From NCBI RefSeq assembly GCF_013386165.1, contig NZ_JACAOS010000003.1, positions 600,343 to 664,342 of the forward strand: DNA of 64,000 nt, read 5' to 3'. Both the position numbers and the translations under genes were made by a program. Below the pieces are notes generated by a model. That model saw only the letters and a program-made list of their open reading frames with translations, had not been told where the DNA came from and did not search any database. Each line of letters opens with the position of its first letter. Position 1 is the stretch's first letter. The DNA is from Pseudomonas gingeri (GTDB lineage: Bacteria > Pseudomonadota > Gammaproteobacteria > Pseudomonadales > Pseudomonadaceae). Shown piece after piece: positions 36,447-45,118 of the stretch.

Positions 36447-37058
36447 ATGAAACTCTTGCACATTGATTCCAGCATCCTGGGCGACAACTCTGCCTCCCGT
36501 CAGCTGAGCCGTCAGGTCGTCGACGCCTGGAAACTCGCCGAGCCTTCCGCTGTGGTGACCTACCGCGACCTCGCCAGCGATGCCATCAGCCACTTCTCCA
36601 GCCTGACCCTGGTGGCAGGTGGTACCGCAGCCGAACTGCGTGACGCGGCCCAGCGCCACGAAGCCGAGCTCAGTGCTTCGACCATCGAAGAATTCCTCGC
36701 CGCCGATGCCATCGTGATCGCCGCGCCGATGTACAACTTCAGCATCCCGACCCAACTCAAGGCCTGGATCGACCGTGTTACCGTCGCCGGCAAGACCTTC
36801 CGTTACACTGAAGCCGGTCCTGAAGGCCTGGCTGTTGGCAAGAAGCTGGTGATCGTCTCCACCTCCGGCGGCCTGCATGTCGGCATGCCGACTGGCGTCG
36901 CCCACGAAGACTACCTGAACGTGCTGTTCGGTTTCCTCGGCATCACCGATATCGAGTTCGTCCGCGCCCACGGCCTGGGCTACGGTGAAGAAGTGCGCGC
37001 CAAGGCGATGAGCACCGCGCAGGTACGGATCAGCGAAGAGCTGTTTGCCACCGCGTAA
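36447..37058 (+). CDS. azoR: FMN-dependent NADH-azoreductase
   Basis: The ATG at 36447 ([21 protein letters not shown]) gives 203 residues, the normal length; the longer frame is rejected. It carries the flavodoxin-like AzoR signature, with the FMN phosphate-binding serines at the N-terminus and [20 protein letters not shown]. It reduces quinones and azo compounds with NADH. A LysR gene is divergent and a strong terminator follows 42 bases after the stop. Confidence 0.92.
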   Translation: MKLLHIDSSILGDNSASRQLSRQVVDAWKLAEPSAVVTYRDLASDAISHFSSLTLVAGGTAAELRDAAQRHEAELSASTIEEFLAADAIVIAAPMYNFSIPTQLKAWIDRVTVAGKTFRYTEAGPEGLAVGKKLVIVSTSGGLHVGMPTGVAHEDYLNVLFGFLGITDIEFVRAHGLGYGEEVRAKAMSTAQVRISEELFATA

Positions 37059-37100
37059 AGCTTTCGTAAACCCGCAAGCTTCTTTCGGGAACACCCATTA

Positions 37101-37147
37101 AACTCTGTGCTCTGATCATTCCAAATGGTCAGCGTACGGAGTTTTTT
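37101..37147 (+). terminator. intrinsic terminator after azoR
   Basis: A long imperfect stem pairs 37101-37120 (aactctgtgctctgatcatt) with 37124-37143 across a 3-base loop, with one mismatch and a few G-U pairs, and is followed by tttttt. It closes the azoR transcript. The rest of the gap to 37308 shows nothing coding. Confidence 0.85.
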
Positions 37148-37308
37148 GCGTCTGGCGGTTCAGGTTTGGCTCGGGTTATGCAAGATCGATCAACCATAGG
37201 TGCTCTGAAAAACCTCGAAAATCAGTCAAAGCCCTGATCCAGGAGCTTTAGCTTCAAGGAATTGAAGAGAATTGGTGTGTTAATTACGCAACAAAGGTGG
37301 GCATCCCC

Positions 37309-38340
37309 ATGATGCGTCTTTGTGCAGTGTTACTGATCTGTTTGTCCAGCAGCCTCCTGACGGTGCAGGCTGCCCCGCCTGCTCATTGGAGCGTGGGCTA
37401 TCATCGCCTGACGTTCCTTGATCCTCTCGACCTCAAGCCGATGTCGGCGATTGCCTTCTACCCCTCCAGTGACCGCGAGCATCCGAGCCGGATCGGCAAC
37501 TACACGATCCAGGCCAGCGAAGACGCCAAGGTCGCCATCGGCCGTTATCCGTTGTTGATGCTGTCCCATGGTAACGGCGGCACGCCTCTGGCCCTGCACG
37601 ACCTGGCCACCTCCCTGGCGCGCAAGGGCTTTGTCGTAGTTGCCGTGCTGCACCCTGGCGACAACTACAAGGATCAAAGTCGCCTGGGCACGCTGAGCAA
37701 CCTTTACGGTCGGCCCATGCAGATTTCCGAAGCCATTACGGCCACCCTTGGCGACACGATGCTGTCACCTTATATCGAAGCCGAGAATGTCGGTGTGATC
37801 GGCTATTCGGCGGGTGGCGAAACCGCGCTGATCCTGGCTGGGGCCCAGCCGAATCTGGAGCGACTGCGCCGTTATTGCCAGCAGCGTCCGGATGACAAGG
37901 ACGCCTGCAACACCAAGGGTGAACTGATCGTCGACCGCGATGACCTGCAGCCGGTGGCGGATCCTCGAGTGCATGCCTTGTTGCTGATGGCGCCGCTGAG
38001 CCTGATGTTCGGCCGCCACACCCTGGCCGATGTCCACGTGCCGGTATTGATGTACAGCGGTGGTGACGACAAGCTGGTGTTCCCGGACAAGAACGCTGCT
38101 GCCCTTGCGCGCAAGTTGCCGGCGGCGCCTGAGTTCAGGCTGATTGCCGGGGCCGGGCATTTTGTCTTCATGGCGCCCTGCAACCCGGAGCAGCTCCAGG
38201 CCACGCCAGGACTGTGCACCGATGCCGAAGGGGTCAATCGTGAGGATATCCATCGCGACCTGATCCACGAAGCCGGGCGTTTCTTCGCCAAGACCCTCAG
38301 CACGCCGAGCCATGGCGGGATGCAGACCGCCGATCAGTGA
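37309..38340 (+). CDS. predicted secreted dienelactone-hydrolase-like alpha/beta hydrolase
   Basis: The ATG at 37309, with aggtggg upstream, gives 343 residues and a signal peptide (MMRLCAVLLICLSSSLLTVQA). The fold is alpha/beta hydrolase: the oxyanion segment LMLSHGNGGTPLALHDLA, the nucleophile elbow GYSAGGE (Ser), a later acid in SGGDDKLVFPD, and the histidine in AGAGHFVFMAPC. Four or more cysteines may form disulfides, fitting a periplasmic location. The substrate is unknown; this subgroup is often annotated as dienelactone hydrolase or lipoprotein signal-less esterase. It is convergent with an MFS gene. Confidence 0.8.
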   Translation: MMRLCAVLLICLSSSLLTVQAAPPAHWSVGYHRLTFLDPLDLKPMSAIAFYPSSDREHPSRIGNYTIQASEDAKVAIGRYPLLMLSHGNGGTPLALHDLATSLARKGFVVVAVLHPGDNYKDQSRLGTLSNLYGRPMQISEAITATLGDTMLSPYIEAENVGVIGYSAGGETALILAGAQPNLERLRRYCQQRPDDKDACNTKGELIVDRDDLQPVADPRVHALLLMAPLSLMFGRHTLADVHVPVLMYSGGDDKLVFPDKNAAALARKLPAAPEFRLIAGAGHFVFMAPCNPEQLQATPGLCTDAEGVNREDIHRDLIHEAGRFFAKTLSTPSHGGMQTADQ

Positions 38341-38341
38341 G

Positions 38342-39535
38342 TCATTGGGCTGCTGCGCGACGTGCCAGCAGCACCGTGACCGACAGGCCGCTGATTGAGA
38401 GTAAGGCTGCGGTGAAGAAAATCCACGAATAGCCCAGGTTCGAGGCGATCGCGCCCATCACCGGACCGGCGATAGCCAGGGCCAGGTCGAAAAATACCGC
38501 ATAGGCGCTCAGGCCCGCACCACGACTAGTGCTCGGCACCTGTTTGATCGCCTCTACCCCCAGCGCCGGATACACCAGCGACAGGCCGAACCCCGCCAGG
38601 CCCGCGCCGGCCAGGGCGACGCCGGTGGAAGGTGCCAGCCAGAGCAGCACCAGCCCGAGGGTTTCGATACTCATGCAGACGATGGCCGCCCTGAAGCCGC
38701 CGAAGCGGTTGATGCTGCCGATAAAAAACAGTCGAGCGAGGATGAAGCAGGTGCCGAACACCGTCAGGCAATAGGCGGCGCCGGTCCAGCCGCGGCTCAG
38801 ATAGAACAGGGTGACAAAGGTGGTCAGGGTGCCGTAGCCGATGGACGCCAGGGTCAGGCTGGCGCCATAGGGTGCGATCCGCCCGAACACCGCCCAGAAC
38901 GGCAGGCGCTCGCCGCGAATCACCGGCACCGAGGGTTTGTTGCGTATCAGCAGCAGGGCGCCGAGGGCCAGGGTCGACAAGGCGATGCCGAGGCTGGCAA
39001 AGCCGTAGTCCTCGACCATCAGCACCCCCAGTGGCGCGCCGATGGCGATGGCGCCGTAGGAGGCGATGCCGTTCCAGGAGATGACCCGGGCGGTCTGCTC
39101 GGCGCCGACCTGGCCGATCCCCCAACTGATGGTGCCGACGCCGATCAGGCCCTGGGCGATCCCCAGCAGCAGGCGCGCGACGATCAGAATCCCCAGGCTC
39201 AGCAACGGCAGGTATTGCACCTGGGTCGACAGCCAAGTCAGCGCGCCGCTTAGAACGATGCCCGACAGGCCATAGATGATCGAGCGCTTGGTGCCGATGC
39301 CGTCGGCCATGCGTCCGGCCATGGGGCGGCTGAGCAGGGTCGCCAGATATTGCGAGCCGATGGTCAGGCCGGCGATCACCGCGCTGAAACCCAGTTGTCC
39401 GTGCACGTAACCGGGCAACACCGCAATCGGCAGGCCGATGCAGAGGAAGGCGATAAAAGTGTAGAAGACGATGGAAACGATCTGCAGGGTGATCGTCAGG
39501 TTGCTGGTCGGTCTAGGGGGTTGCTGGGCGGACAT
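38342..39535 (-). CDS. MFS transporter (YhhS-like)
   Basis: This 397-residue protein has about 12 hydrophobic segments and the MFS loop motif between segments 2 and 3 (SRPMAGRMADGIGTKRSI). It resembles the YhhS/arabinose-efflux-like group of drug:H+ antiporter type carriers. It probably exports small molecules, but the substrate is unknown. It is convergent with the hydrolase gene, with stops one base apart. Nothing nearby points to a pathway. Confidence 0.85.
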   Translation of the reverse strand: MSAQQPPRPTSNLTITLQIVSIVFYTFIAFLCIGLPIAVLPGYVHGQLGFSAVIAGLTIGSQYLATLLSRPMAGRMADGIGTKRSIIYGLSGIVLSGALTWLSTQVQYLPLLSLGILIVARLLLGIAQGLIGVGTISWGIGQVGAEQTARVISWNGIASYGAIAIGAPLGVLMVEDYGFASLGIALSTLALGALLLIRNKPSVPVIRGERLPFWAVFGRIAPYGASLTLASIGYGTLTTFVTLFYLSRGWTGAAYCLTVFGTCFILARLFFIGSINRFGGFRAAIVCMSIETLGLVLLWLAPSTGVALAGAGLAGFGLSLVYPALGVEAIKQVPSTSRGAGLSAYAVFFDLALAIAGPVMGAIASNLGYSWIFFTAALLSISGLSVTVLLARRAAAQ

Positions 39536-39672
39536 GAAGGCTCGTTCGCGGGCGGGCGGTTAGAGAGCTGCATGATGGCGGGATGGGAGGATAAAAGAAA
39601 GCAGGCTAACGAATTTCTTGAGCGTGGCGTGGATATTGGCTTGTCAGTGACAGCGATGCGGGATTCACCGCC

Positions 39673-39806
39673 GCCATCGCCAGCAAGCCGGCTCCTGCAG
39701 GTCGGTGCTCAGCGCAAGATATTGTCGTACGCAAAGCCCTTGTGGGAGCTGGCTTGCCGGCGGTGGCGATAGATGATTCACACTCGCCGGCAAGCCAATT
39801 GCGCGG
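39673..39806. repeat. REP elements of the array family (three arms)
   Basis: One inverted arm (gccatcgccagcaagccggc, 39673-39700), one direct arm (tgtgggagctggcttgccgg, 39741-39771) and one partial inverted arm (cgccggcaagcc, 39785-39796) occupy the gap between the MFS and ABC-F genes. They are the same REP family as the 10544-11252 array but single and diverged. Confidence 0.82.
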
Positions 39807-39809
39807 TGT

Positions 39810-41399
39810 TTAGAACACCACGCCCTGGCTGCGCAGGTAGTCGTCATAGGTGCCGCTGAAGTCGATCACGCCGCTTGGGCTCAGTTCGATGATGCGGGTG
39901 GCCAGGGACGAAACGAACTCGCGGTCGTGGCTGACGAAGATCAGCGTGCCCGGGTAGTTCTCCAACGCCAGGTTCAGGGATTCGATGGATTCCATGTCCA
40001 AGTGGTTGGTCGGTTCGTCCATGATCAGCACGTTCGGCTTTTGCAGGATCAGCTTGCCGAACAGCATACGGCCTTGCTCACCACCGGAAATCACCTTGAC
40101 CGACTTGAGGATCTCGTCGTTGGAGAACAGCATGCGGCCCAGGGTGCCGCGAACCACTTGTTCGCCTTCCTTGGTCCAGCGGCCCATCCAGTCGAACAGG
40201 TTGGATTCGTCTTCGAAGTCCGAGGCGTGATCCTGGGCGTAGTAGCCAAGTTCCGCGGCTTCGGTCCACTTGACGGTACCGGCGTCCGGGGTCAGTTCGT
40301 TGACCAGGGTGCGCAACAGGGTGGTCTTGCCGATCCCGTTCGGGCCGATGATCGCCACGCGCTCGCCGGCTTCAACCTGGAAGCTGAAGTCCTTGAACAG
40401 GGTCTTGCCATCAAAACCTTTGGCCATGCGCTCGACGATGACCGCCTGGCGGTGCAGCTTCTTGGTCTGTTCAAAACGAATGAACGGGCTGACGCGGCTC
40501 GACGGCTTGACTTCGGCCAGCTGGATCTTGTCGATCGCCTTGGCGCGGGAAGTGGCCTGCTTGGCTTTCGAGGCGTTGGCCGAGAAGCGGCTGACGAAGG
40601 ATTGCAGCTCGGAGATCTGTGCTTTCTTCTTGGCGTTGTCCGACAGCAGCTGCTCGCGGGACTGGGTCGCCACGGTCATGTATTCGTCGTAGTTGCCCGG
40701 GAACAGGCGTAGCTCGCCGTAGTCCAGGTCCGCCATGTGGGTGCAGACGCTGTTCAGGAAGTGACGGTCGTGGGAGATGATGATCATCAGGCTGGAGCGC
40801 TGGGTCAGGATGTTTTCCAGCCAGCGGATGGTGTTGATGTCCAGGTGGTTGGTTGGCTCGTCGAGCAGCAACACTTCCGGATCGGAGAACAACGCCTGGG
40901 CCAGCAACACCCGCAGTTTCCAGCCTGGGGAGACTTCGCTCATCGGGCCGTTGTGCTGCTCGATGCCGATACCCAGGCCCAGCAGCAATTCACCGGCGCG
41001 GGATTCGGCGGTGTAGCCGTCCATCTCGGCGAAGTCGGTTTCCAGCTCGGCCACGGTCATGCCGTCTTCTTCGGTCATTTCCGGCAGCGAGTAGATGCGG
41101 TCGCGCTCGGCCTTGACCTTCCAAAGCTCTTCGTGACCCATGATCACGGTGTCGAGTACGGTGAATTCTTCGTAGGCGAACTGGTCCTGGCGCAGTTTAC
41201 CCAGGCGTACGTTCGGCTCCAGCATGACCTGGCCGCCGGACGGGTCGAGGTCGCCGCCGAGGATTTTCATGAAGGTCGACTTGCCGCAGCCGTTGGCGCC
41301 GATCAGGCCGTAGCGGTTACCGGCGCCGAATTTGACCGAGACGTTCTCAAAGAGCGGCTTGGCGCCGAACTGCATGGTGATGTTTGCGGTGGAGATCAA
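39810..41399 (-). CDS. ABC-F ribosome-associated ATPase (YbiT-like)
   Basis: This 529-residue soluble protein has two ABC domains and no membrane segment. The first has Walker [10 protein letters not shown] and [11 protein letters not shown]; the second has [17 protein letters not shown] and [13 protein letters not shown]. The linker between them ([20 protein letters not shown]) is the ABC-F P-site tRNA-interaction region. The start is a TTG at 41399, read as [15 protein letters not shown] proteins act on stalled or idle ribosomes. The upstream gene debris begins only 20 bases from this start, so the original promoter may have been replaced. Confidence 0.9.
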   Translation of the reverse strand: MISTANITMQFGAKPLFENVSVKFGAGNRYGLIGANGCGKSTFMKILGGDLDPSGGQVMLEPNVRLGKLRQDQFAYEEFTVLDTVIMGHEELWKVKAERDRIYSLPEMTEEDGMTVAELETDFAEMDGYTAESRAGELLLGLGIGIEQHNGPMSEVSPGWKLRVLLAQALFSDPEVLLLDEPTNHLDINTIRWLENILTQRSSLMIIISHDRHFLNSVCTHMADLDYGELRLFPGNYDEYMTVATQSREQLLSDNAKKKAQISELQSFVSRFSANASKAKQATSRAKAIDKIQLAEVKPSSRVSPFIRFEQTKKLHRQAVIVERMAKGFDGKTLFKDFSFQVEAGERVAIIGPNGIGKTTLLRTLVNELTPDAGTVKWTEAAELGYYAQDHASDFEDESNLFDWMGRWTKEGEQVVRGTLGRMLFSNDEILKSVKVISGGEQGRMLFGKLILQKPNVLIMDEPTNHLDMESIESLNLALENYPGTLIFVSHDREFVSSLATRIIELSPSGVIDFSGTYDDYLRSQGVVF

Positions 41400-41419
41400 T
41401 TACTTTACCTATCAATAGC

Positions 41420-41710
41420 TTACGGTGCGCTTATTTGGGCTGGGACCAATTTTGGACCAATTTGGAGCTTTTCCATTTCACCCCAATCTGAGCTTGAGTT
41501 GATCCAACGCGCATAAGTCGAGAGCAGCATCTGCACGCTATGGCCGAGCTGCTGGGAGATGAATGCGGGGTTCATGCCAGACATGATGTCTATTGTCGCA
41601 TAGGTGTGACGACAGTTGTATGGCGGCCGACGACGGATCTTCAGAGCGTTCAGTGTCGGAACCCACTGCCCGTGCACGTCGGATGGCCAGTTGACTGGCA
41701 GTGAGTGTGC
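41420..41710 (-). pseudogene. tyrosine recombinase (integrase) C-terminal fragment
   Basis: The frame is open for 96 codons from a stop at 41711-41713. It encodes the catalytic end of a phage integrase: the arginine box PYNCRHTYATIDIMSG, the second histidine box QQLGHSVQMLLSTYARW with the nucleophilic tyrosine, and a short tail. The N-terminal arm-binding and core-binding domains and the first catalytic arginine are missing, so it cannot be active. It ends 20 bases before the ABC-F start and marks the left edge of the element. Confidence 0.8.
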
Positions 41711-41820
41711 TCAGTGAGTTGTGGATGGTTGCATCGAGCATAGGGGTTCCTTGCCGCTATAGCTGCTGACTTTGAAGAGGGAGGGATTACAGGTTTTGCG
41801 GGCGGAGTACAAATGTACTC

Positions 41821-42351
41821 CTATCGGGATTCGGCTGACTTTGCGCCGGTGGATATAGAGACCCTGATGCTTTTCGCAACAGACCCAGCGTAAACCCAGC
41901 CAGGGTGTGGGCCTCTGGCTTGCCCCGCGTACCCGTCTGCCAATTTTGAAAGCTCGGCCAACTGGGCGCGCAGGGTGTCTCGCTCACGCTCCAGATCTTC
42001 CATTTTCTGCCCGGCTTCCAGGCTCAGTAGTGCGAGCTCATCCTCCATGCGTTCAATGTCTCCCTTGTCAGAATGGGTGTAGAGCGGTCCGAGCTTGTTC
42101 ATGGCATCAAGGCAGGAATTCCATCCGCCTCTAAAGCTTTCATGGATCATCGGGTGGCATTGAAGGGCGTGCTCCATTCGAGCTGGCAACACCACTGGCC
42201 GCGTATTGGCAGGCGTTGGGGCTTCGGGGGAGGCGTTGGGCATTGCGAGCCATTCACGCCGGGGATTCAGTGGGGCGTTCAAATTGGCATCGATCATTTC
42301 TTTTGTCGGCTCAACCGGCACCAACTTCCAGCCTTTAGGGATGTTGCTCAT
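41821..42351 (-). CDS. phage-type hypothetical protein
   Basis: The ATG at 42351 (MSNIPKGWKLVPVEPTKEM) gives 176 residues. Its opening WKLVPVEPTxEM is a phrase often met in phage accessory proteins. The C-terminal half (EDELALLSLEAGQKMEDLER) is a likely coiled coil. Function unknown. It overlaps the DUF4406 gene by 4 bases (ATGA), so both come from one transcript. The longest frame would extend to 42750 but reads through the DUF4406 gene out of phase. Confidence 0.65.
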   Translation of the reverse strand: MSNIPKGWKLVPVEPTKEMIDANLNAPLNPRREWLAMPNASPEAPTPANTRPVVLPARMEHALQCHPMIHESFRGGWNSCLDAMNKLGPLYTHSDKGDIERMEDELALLSLEAGQKMEDLERERDTLRAQLAELSKLADGYAGQARGPHPGWVYAGSVAKSIRVSISTGAKSAESR

Positions 42352-42659
42352 ACAGCCTCCTTCATCAAAAGATCCTGGGCGCTCACAACCGTCATGCCGA
42401 GCCGTTCGGCGATCAGCACTGCCAGCCTGGCGCCTTTCGAGTGCTCCCAACCGGGCAGAGTGGTCACGGTGTCGCAGTCCATCAGGGCGCAGATGTCGCG
42501 GCGCATGCAGTCGTTCCAGGTTCCGCCGTTCGGGTTCAGCTCGGCGGGGTTGGTGACGGTGTGTCCGCTGGCGCGCAGGCTGGCTGTCATTGCGGCGAAG
42601 GCAGGGAAGTTCAGGCCGGGCAGGCCAGTCATGGGGCCGCTGAGATAAATTCGGGTCAC
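42348..42659 (-). CDS. DUF4406 protein (nucleoside 2-deoxyribosyltransferase-like)
   Basis: The start is a GTG at 42659 with AAGGA upstream, giving 103 residues that open V/MTRIYLSGPMTGLPGLNFPA. This is the DUF4406 signature, a small Rossmann-like fold related to nucleoside deoxyribosyltransferases and common in phage genomes. The rest (NPAELNPNGGTWNDCMRRDI, GWEHSKGARLAVLIAERLG) also fits. Its role in phages is unknown. It is preceded by a copy of the repeated leader and overlaps the next gene by 4 bases. Confidence 0.78.
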   Translation of the reverse strand: MTRIYLSGPMTGLPGLNFPAFAAMTASLRASGHTVTNPAELNPNGGTWNDCMRRDICALMDCDTVTTLPGWEHSKGARLAVLIAERLGMTVVSAQDLLMKEAV

Positions 42660-42697
42660 GGGGAGTCCTTGCCCGGCATGCCCGGGTGATGGATTGG
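42660..42697 (-). promoter_or_regulatory. repeated leader hairpin, copy 1 (most diverged)
   Basis: On the minus strand CCCGGGCATGCCGGG followed by CAAGGA lies just before the GTG of the DUF4406 gene. It has the same plan as the other leaders: a GC-rich hairpin around GGCATG, then the ribosome-binding site. Confidence 0.45.
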
Positions 42698-42761
42698 CTT
42701 TGCTCTCCAGATGTAAGATCTCCAGCAAAGCAACTGGTGTCATCGTTCATCGAGGGTGTTC

Positions 42762-43121
42762 ATGGAAGATCAGGGAAAAAAGCTGCAAGACAGTCTGGCT
42801 ATGGTCGACATGCTTAAAAGAGGCTCCAGTCGTTCAGGCTTCATGGAGCTCTTACTGAAAAAGCTTCTGGACCTAGGGATTAGGATGGAGGCTGACCATC
42901 ATGCTCGCGCCCACGTGCACATCGATTACGGAGCCCAGCGGCATACGGCTAGTTTTTCGGTCGATACTGGAGATCGTTTGGTTGGCAGGTTGCCAGCTAA
43001 GTACGATCGCGAGATCAAGGAGTGGATACTTTCAAATCAACAGCAACTTTTACTGTTATGGGCAGCAATGAAGTCTGGGGGTAATCACGCTGTTGTCCTT
43101 GCCAAACTCAAAGGCAAGTAG
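42762..43121 (+). CDS. DUF4160-like small protein
   Basis: The ATG at 42762 has gaggg 5 bases upstream; it gives 119 residues (the GTG at 42756 is less likely). The central part, RMEADHHARAHVHIDYG, then GRLPAKYDREIKEWILSNQQ, matches the DUF4160 pattern of a small domain often found in mobile and toxin-antitoxin settings. Function unknown. It is divergent from the DUF4406 gene and is followed directly by a copy of the repeated leader. Confidence 0.55.
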   Translation: MEDQGKKLQDSLAMVDMLKRGSSRSGFMELLLKKLLDLGIRMEADHHARAHVHIDYGAQRHTASFSVDTGDRLVGRLPAKYDREIKEWILSNQQQLLLLWAAMKSGGNHAVVLAKLKGK

Positions 43122-43196
43122 CTCGCCGGAGTGGCGTGATTGGTTGAAGTAGGCTATTGCTTAAGGCCCGGCATGGAGCCGGAGACGGGAGATTGA
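43122..43196 (+). promoter_or_regulatory. repeated leader, copy 2
   Basis: The parts are gctcgccggagtggcgtgat, then tggttgaagtaggctattgc, then the hairpin cccggcatggagccgg. They run into the start of the disrupted membrane-protein gene at 43197. The first two parts match copies 3-5. Confidence 0.6.
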
Positions 43197-43772
43197 ATGA
43201 GTTGGGAGATAGTTTCGTACTGGGTCGAGAGTCACCCAGGATTAGCGTCATGGGTTCAAGCGATTGGATCGCATGTTGCTTTGGTAGTTGCTATTGGCGT
43301 TGCGTGGTGGCAAGGGCGACAGTCTCGAAAGCTATTTCAAGATCAGGTCAACCACCAGGCTGAAGAATCCAGACTTCAACGAATTGCATCGCTTAGAGCC
43401 ACAGTTGAAGTTGCTGAAATTGTCGCCAAGCGCGTGATTAATGCGGCCAGAAAGATGCCCGATATCCTTGTGGAAGGAAATGCGCCCCGACATAGGGACG
43501 CTCTTGAGGCGGCAGTGCTATGGATTGCAAGGCTGCCTATTTATTAACTCCCTGCAGCTTTGGTCGTCAGGGAAGTGCAGAGCATAGGCTTGTACGCAAA
43601 CAGAATGCTCAAAGTTCTAGAGTCCATTTCCATGGAAGGGCATCTTTCAGATGAAAACTATAAATCTTTGTGCGGACTTAGCGATGCCGCCGAAAAGGCT
43701 TTGGAGGACATATCTTCTTTTGCGGATGAATATAGTGGTAAGATCGGCGTAATCAGGGCTGCAGATATTTAA
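43197..43772 (+). pseudogene. small membrane protein gene interrupted by an in-frame TAA
   Basis: An ATG at 43197 opens a frame of 116 codons (MSWEIVSYWVESHPGLASWV), with one membrane segment near HVALVVAIGVAWW and then a helical region. It stops at TAA 43545-43547 after IARLPIY. The same frame then continues open for 74 more codons (LPAALVVREVQSIGLYANRM) to 43772 and still reads like protein. The simplest reading is one 191-codon gene with a single nonsense change. Two separate proteins are possible, since a TTG at 43560 could start the second half. Function unknown. Confidence 0.55.
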
Positions 43773-43891
43773 ACTATGCTCATCGTCTCAGTATGCGGCG
43801 AGGGGCGCTCAGCGCTCAGCGCAATAGGTGAGGGCTCAGGCCGCCAACTCGACCAGCCGAATTCGGCTCATGTGCATCGTGTCGCGCCCAG

Positions 43892-43969
43892 CCTCGCCAG
43901 GGTGGCGTGATTGGTTGTTGTGGGCTATTGGTTGATGGCCCGGCATGGAGCCGGATCAAGGAGAAGTAG
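43892..43969 (+). promoter_or_regulatory. repeated leader, copy 3
   Basis: The parts are cctcgccagggtggcgtgat, tggttgttgtgggctattgg, the hairpin cccggcatggagccgg, then aaggag before the TTG start at 43970. Upstream (43773-43891) is non-coding debris, including a sequence shared with 44222-44250 (cagcgcaataggtgagggc). Confidence 0.62.
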
Positions 43970-44218
43970 TTGGCAGATTACGAATGGGTTGACGCTGAAT
44001 TGTTCTTTGATCAGCGACGGGGAAGCATCAGGGTTAGGCCTCTGCCCGGGCAAAAGTACCCGCCAGACATGGTGATCGAATGCGATAAAAGTTTCAGGAG
44101 CTCAAACCCGGCGGGATCTAGGTTCCGTTTGATGGTTAAAGAGAAAAAGAAAAAGACGCCTGATTGCCGCACCCATCTCTATTCGCGCTATGACTGGGGT
44201 GCTACACCAATTAAATGA
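43970..44218 (+). CDS. small hypothetical protein of the element
   Basis: This 82-residue frame starts at a TTG with aaggag 6 bases upstream. The product is basic (18 Lys/Arg) with a run KEKKKK; the N-terminus DYEWVDAELFFDQRRGSI suggests a small beta fold. No family recognised. It follows leader copy 3, which supports its being a real gene. Confidence 0.45.
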   Translation: MADYEWVDAELFFDQRRGSIRVRPLPGQKYPPDMVIECDKSFRSSNPAGSRFRLMVKEKKKKTPDCRTHLYSRYDWGATPIK

Positions 44219-44221
44219 CCT

Positions 44222-44379
44222 TCAGCGCAATAGGTGAGGGCGAGTCGGGCCGCCAGGTCTTGCCGAGCCTGCAGCTTTGGCGGCCACTCGCTGAACCCGA
44301 CCTTCGGCGCTTTCGTCTTCGGGTTGATGATTGGCTAGCCCTTGGCATCGACCAGCACCGCCTTGGCCCTGATGTGCAT
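44222..44379 (-). pseudogene. short phage gene with in-frame TAG
   Basis: From an ATG at 44379 the frame reads MHIRAKAVLVDAKG and then a TAG (44335-44337). After it the same frame continues protein-like (PIINPKTKAPKVGFSEWPPK). It lies 11 bases after the stop of the 83-residue gene upstream, so it would have been next in that operon. The end of the original gene is not clear. A shorter piece of similar DNA lies near 43815-43877. Confidence 0.35.
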
Positions 44380-44390
44380 GTCTCTGCACC

Positions 44391-44642
44391 TCAGCTTTTA
44401 CGCGCCAACTCAATGAACTGCTCGGCGTACTGCGGCGCGTCGAAGGGCTGGCTGAGCTGGCGAACCTTCTCGTTGCGCATGATCTTTGCCGCCTGCTCGT
44501 CGACAACCTGGCTCCACTCACTGAGGCTCATGTCCAGAGGGGGGCGGCCATGGGTTGGGTTCGGCTTCGTTGTTGGGGTGGTTTTCCTGGCCTCGGCCAG
44601 TGCTACGTCGGCCATCATGCCGAACACTGCAAATATGCTCAT
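44391..44642 (-). CDS. small phage-type hypothetical protein
   Basis: This 83-residue protein starts at 44642 with a good CACGGAG site upstream. Residues 1-17 are weakly hydrophobic (MSIFAVFGMMADVALAE), and the rest is charged and helical (SLSEWSQVVDEQAAKIMRNE). No family recognised. It is divergent from the 64-residue gene at 44747, with leader copy 4 between them. Confidence 0.55.
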   Translation of the reverse strand: MSIFAVFGMMADVALAEARKTTPTTKPNPTHGRPPLDMSLSEWSQVVDEQAAKIMRNEKVRQLSQPFDAPQYAEQFIELARKS

Positions 44643-44666
44643 GGGTTATCTCCGTGCAGTCTATGA

Positions 44667-44746
44667 CCTCGCCAGGCTGGCGTGATTGGTTGAAGTGGGG
44701 TATTTGTGTTCGGCCTGGCATAGGGCCGGACGGAGGGGCGGTACGA
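44667..44746 (+). promoter_or_regulatory. repeated leader, copy 4
   Basis: The parts are cctcgccaggctggcgtgat, tggttgaagtggggtatttg, then a hairpin of the form cggcctggcatagggccg, then cggagg before the ATG at 44747. It lies in a divergent gap. Confidence 0.6.
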
Positions 44747-44941
44747 ATGTCGAACCAGGCACAGATTGATGCTATTGAGCACCTGCTGCTTGCAGTGCTG
44801 AAGCGATCCGGAACAACGCTATCCGACATCGCAATTGAAGAAGCGCTTGCATCACTGATGAGAGCGGATGCGCCTGGCGGTCTTGAGCGACGAGGAGCTG
44901 CCGGTGATTATTTGATGGAGCTGAGATTGCGGCTGGGATAG
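44747..44941 (+). CDS. small hypothetical protein of the element
   Basis: The ATG at 44747 follows cggagggg and leader copy 4. The 64-residue product (MSNQAQIDAIEHLLLAVLKR) looks wholly helical and has no signal or membrane segment. No family recognised. The longer frame starting at 44555 is a shadow of the opposite-strand gene. Confidence 0.5.
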   Translation: MSNQAQIDAIEHLLLAVLKRSGTTLSDIAIEEALASLMRADAPGGLERRGAAGDYLMELRLRLG

Positions 44942-45042
44942 GAGCTGGTCGCACATTTGGCAAGGTCCGAATCATGTCGATGCAGTAGCCGACCAATATC
45001 TGGTGCTGCTGAGACATGGTTTATCTCCGTGCAGCCTCTGGC

Positions 45043-45118
45043 CTTGCCAGGGTGGTGTGATATGGGTTTGTGGGCTATTGGTTGATGGCCCGGCATGAGG
45101 CCCGGTAAGGAGCGTCTG
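45043..45118 (+). promoter_or_regulatory. repeated leader, copy 5
   Basis: The parts are cttgccagggtggtgtgata, tgggtttgtgggctattggt, the hairpin gcccggcatgaggcccgg, then taaggag before the ATG at 45119. About 40 bases of it are identical to copy 3. Confidence 0.62.

Noticed and set aside
44772..45017. 81-codon minus-strand frame with a good CACGGAGATAAACC-ATG start
   Set aside because: The start looks real, but after about 28 residues the frame runs antisense to the better-supported 64-residue gene; at most it is the stub of a broken gene.
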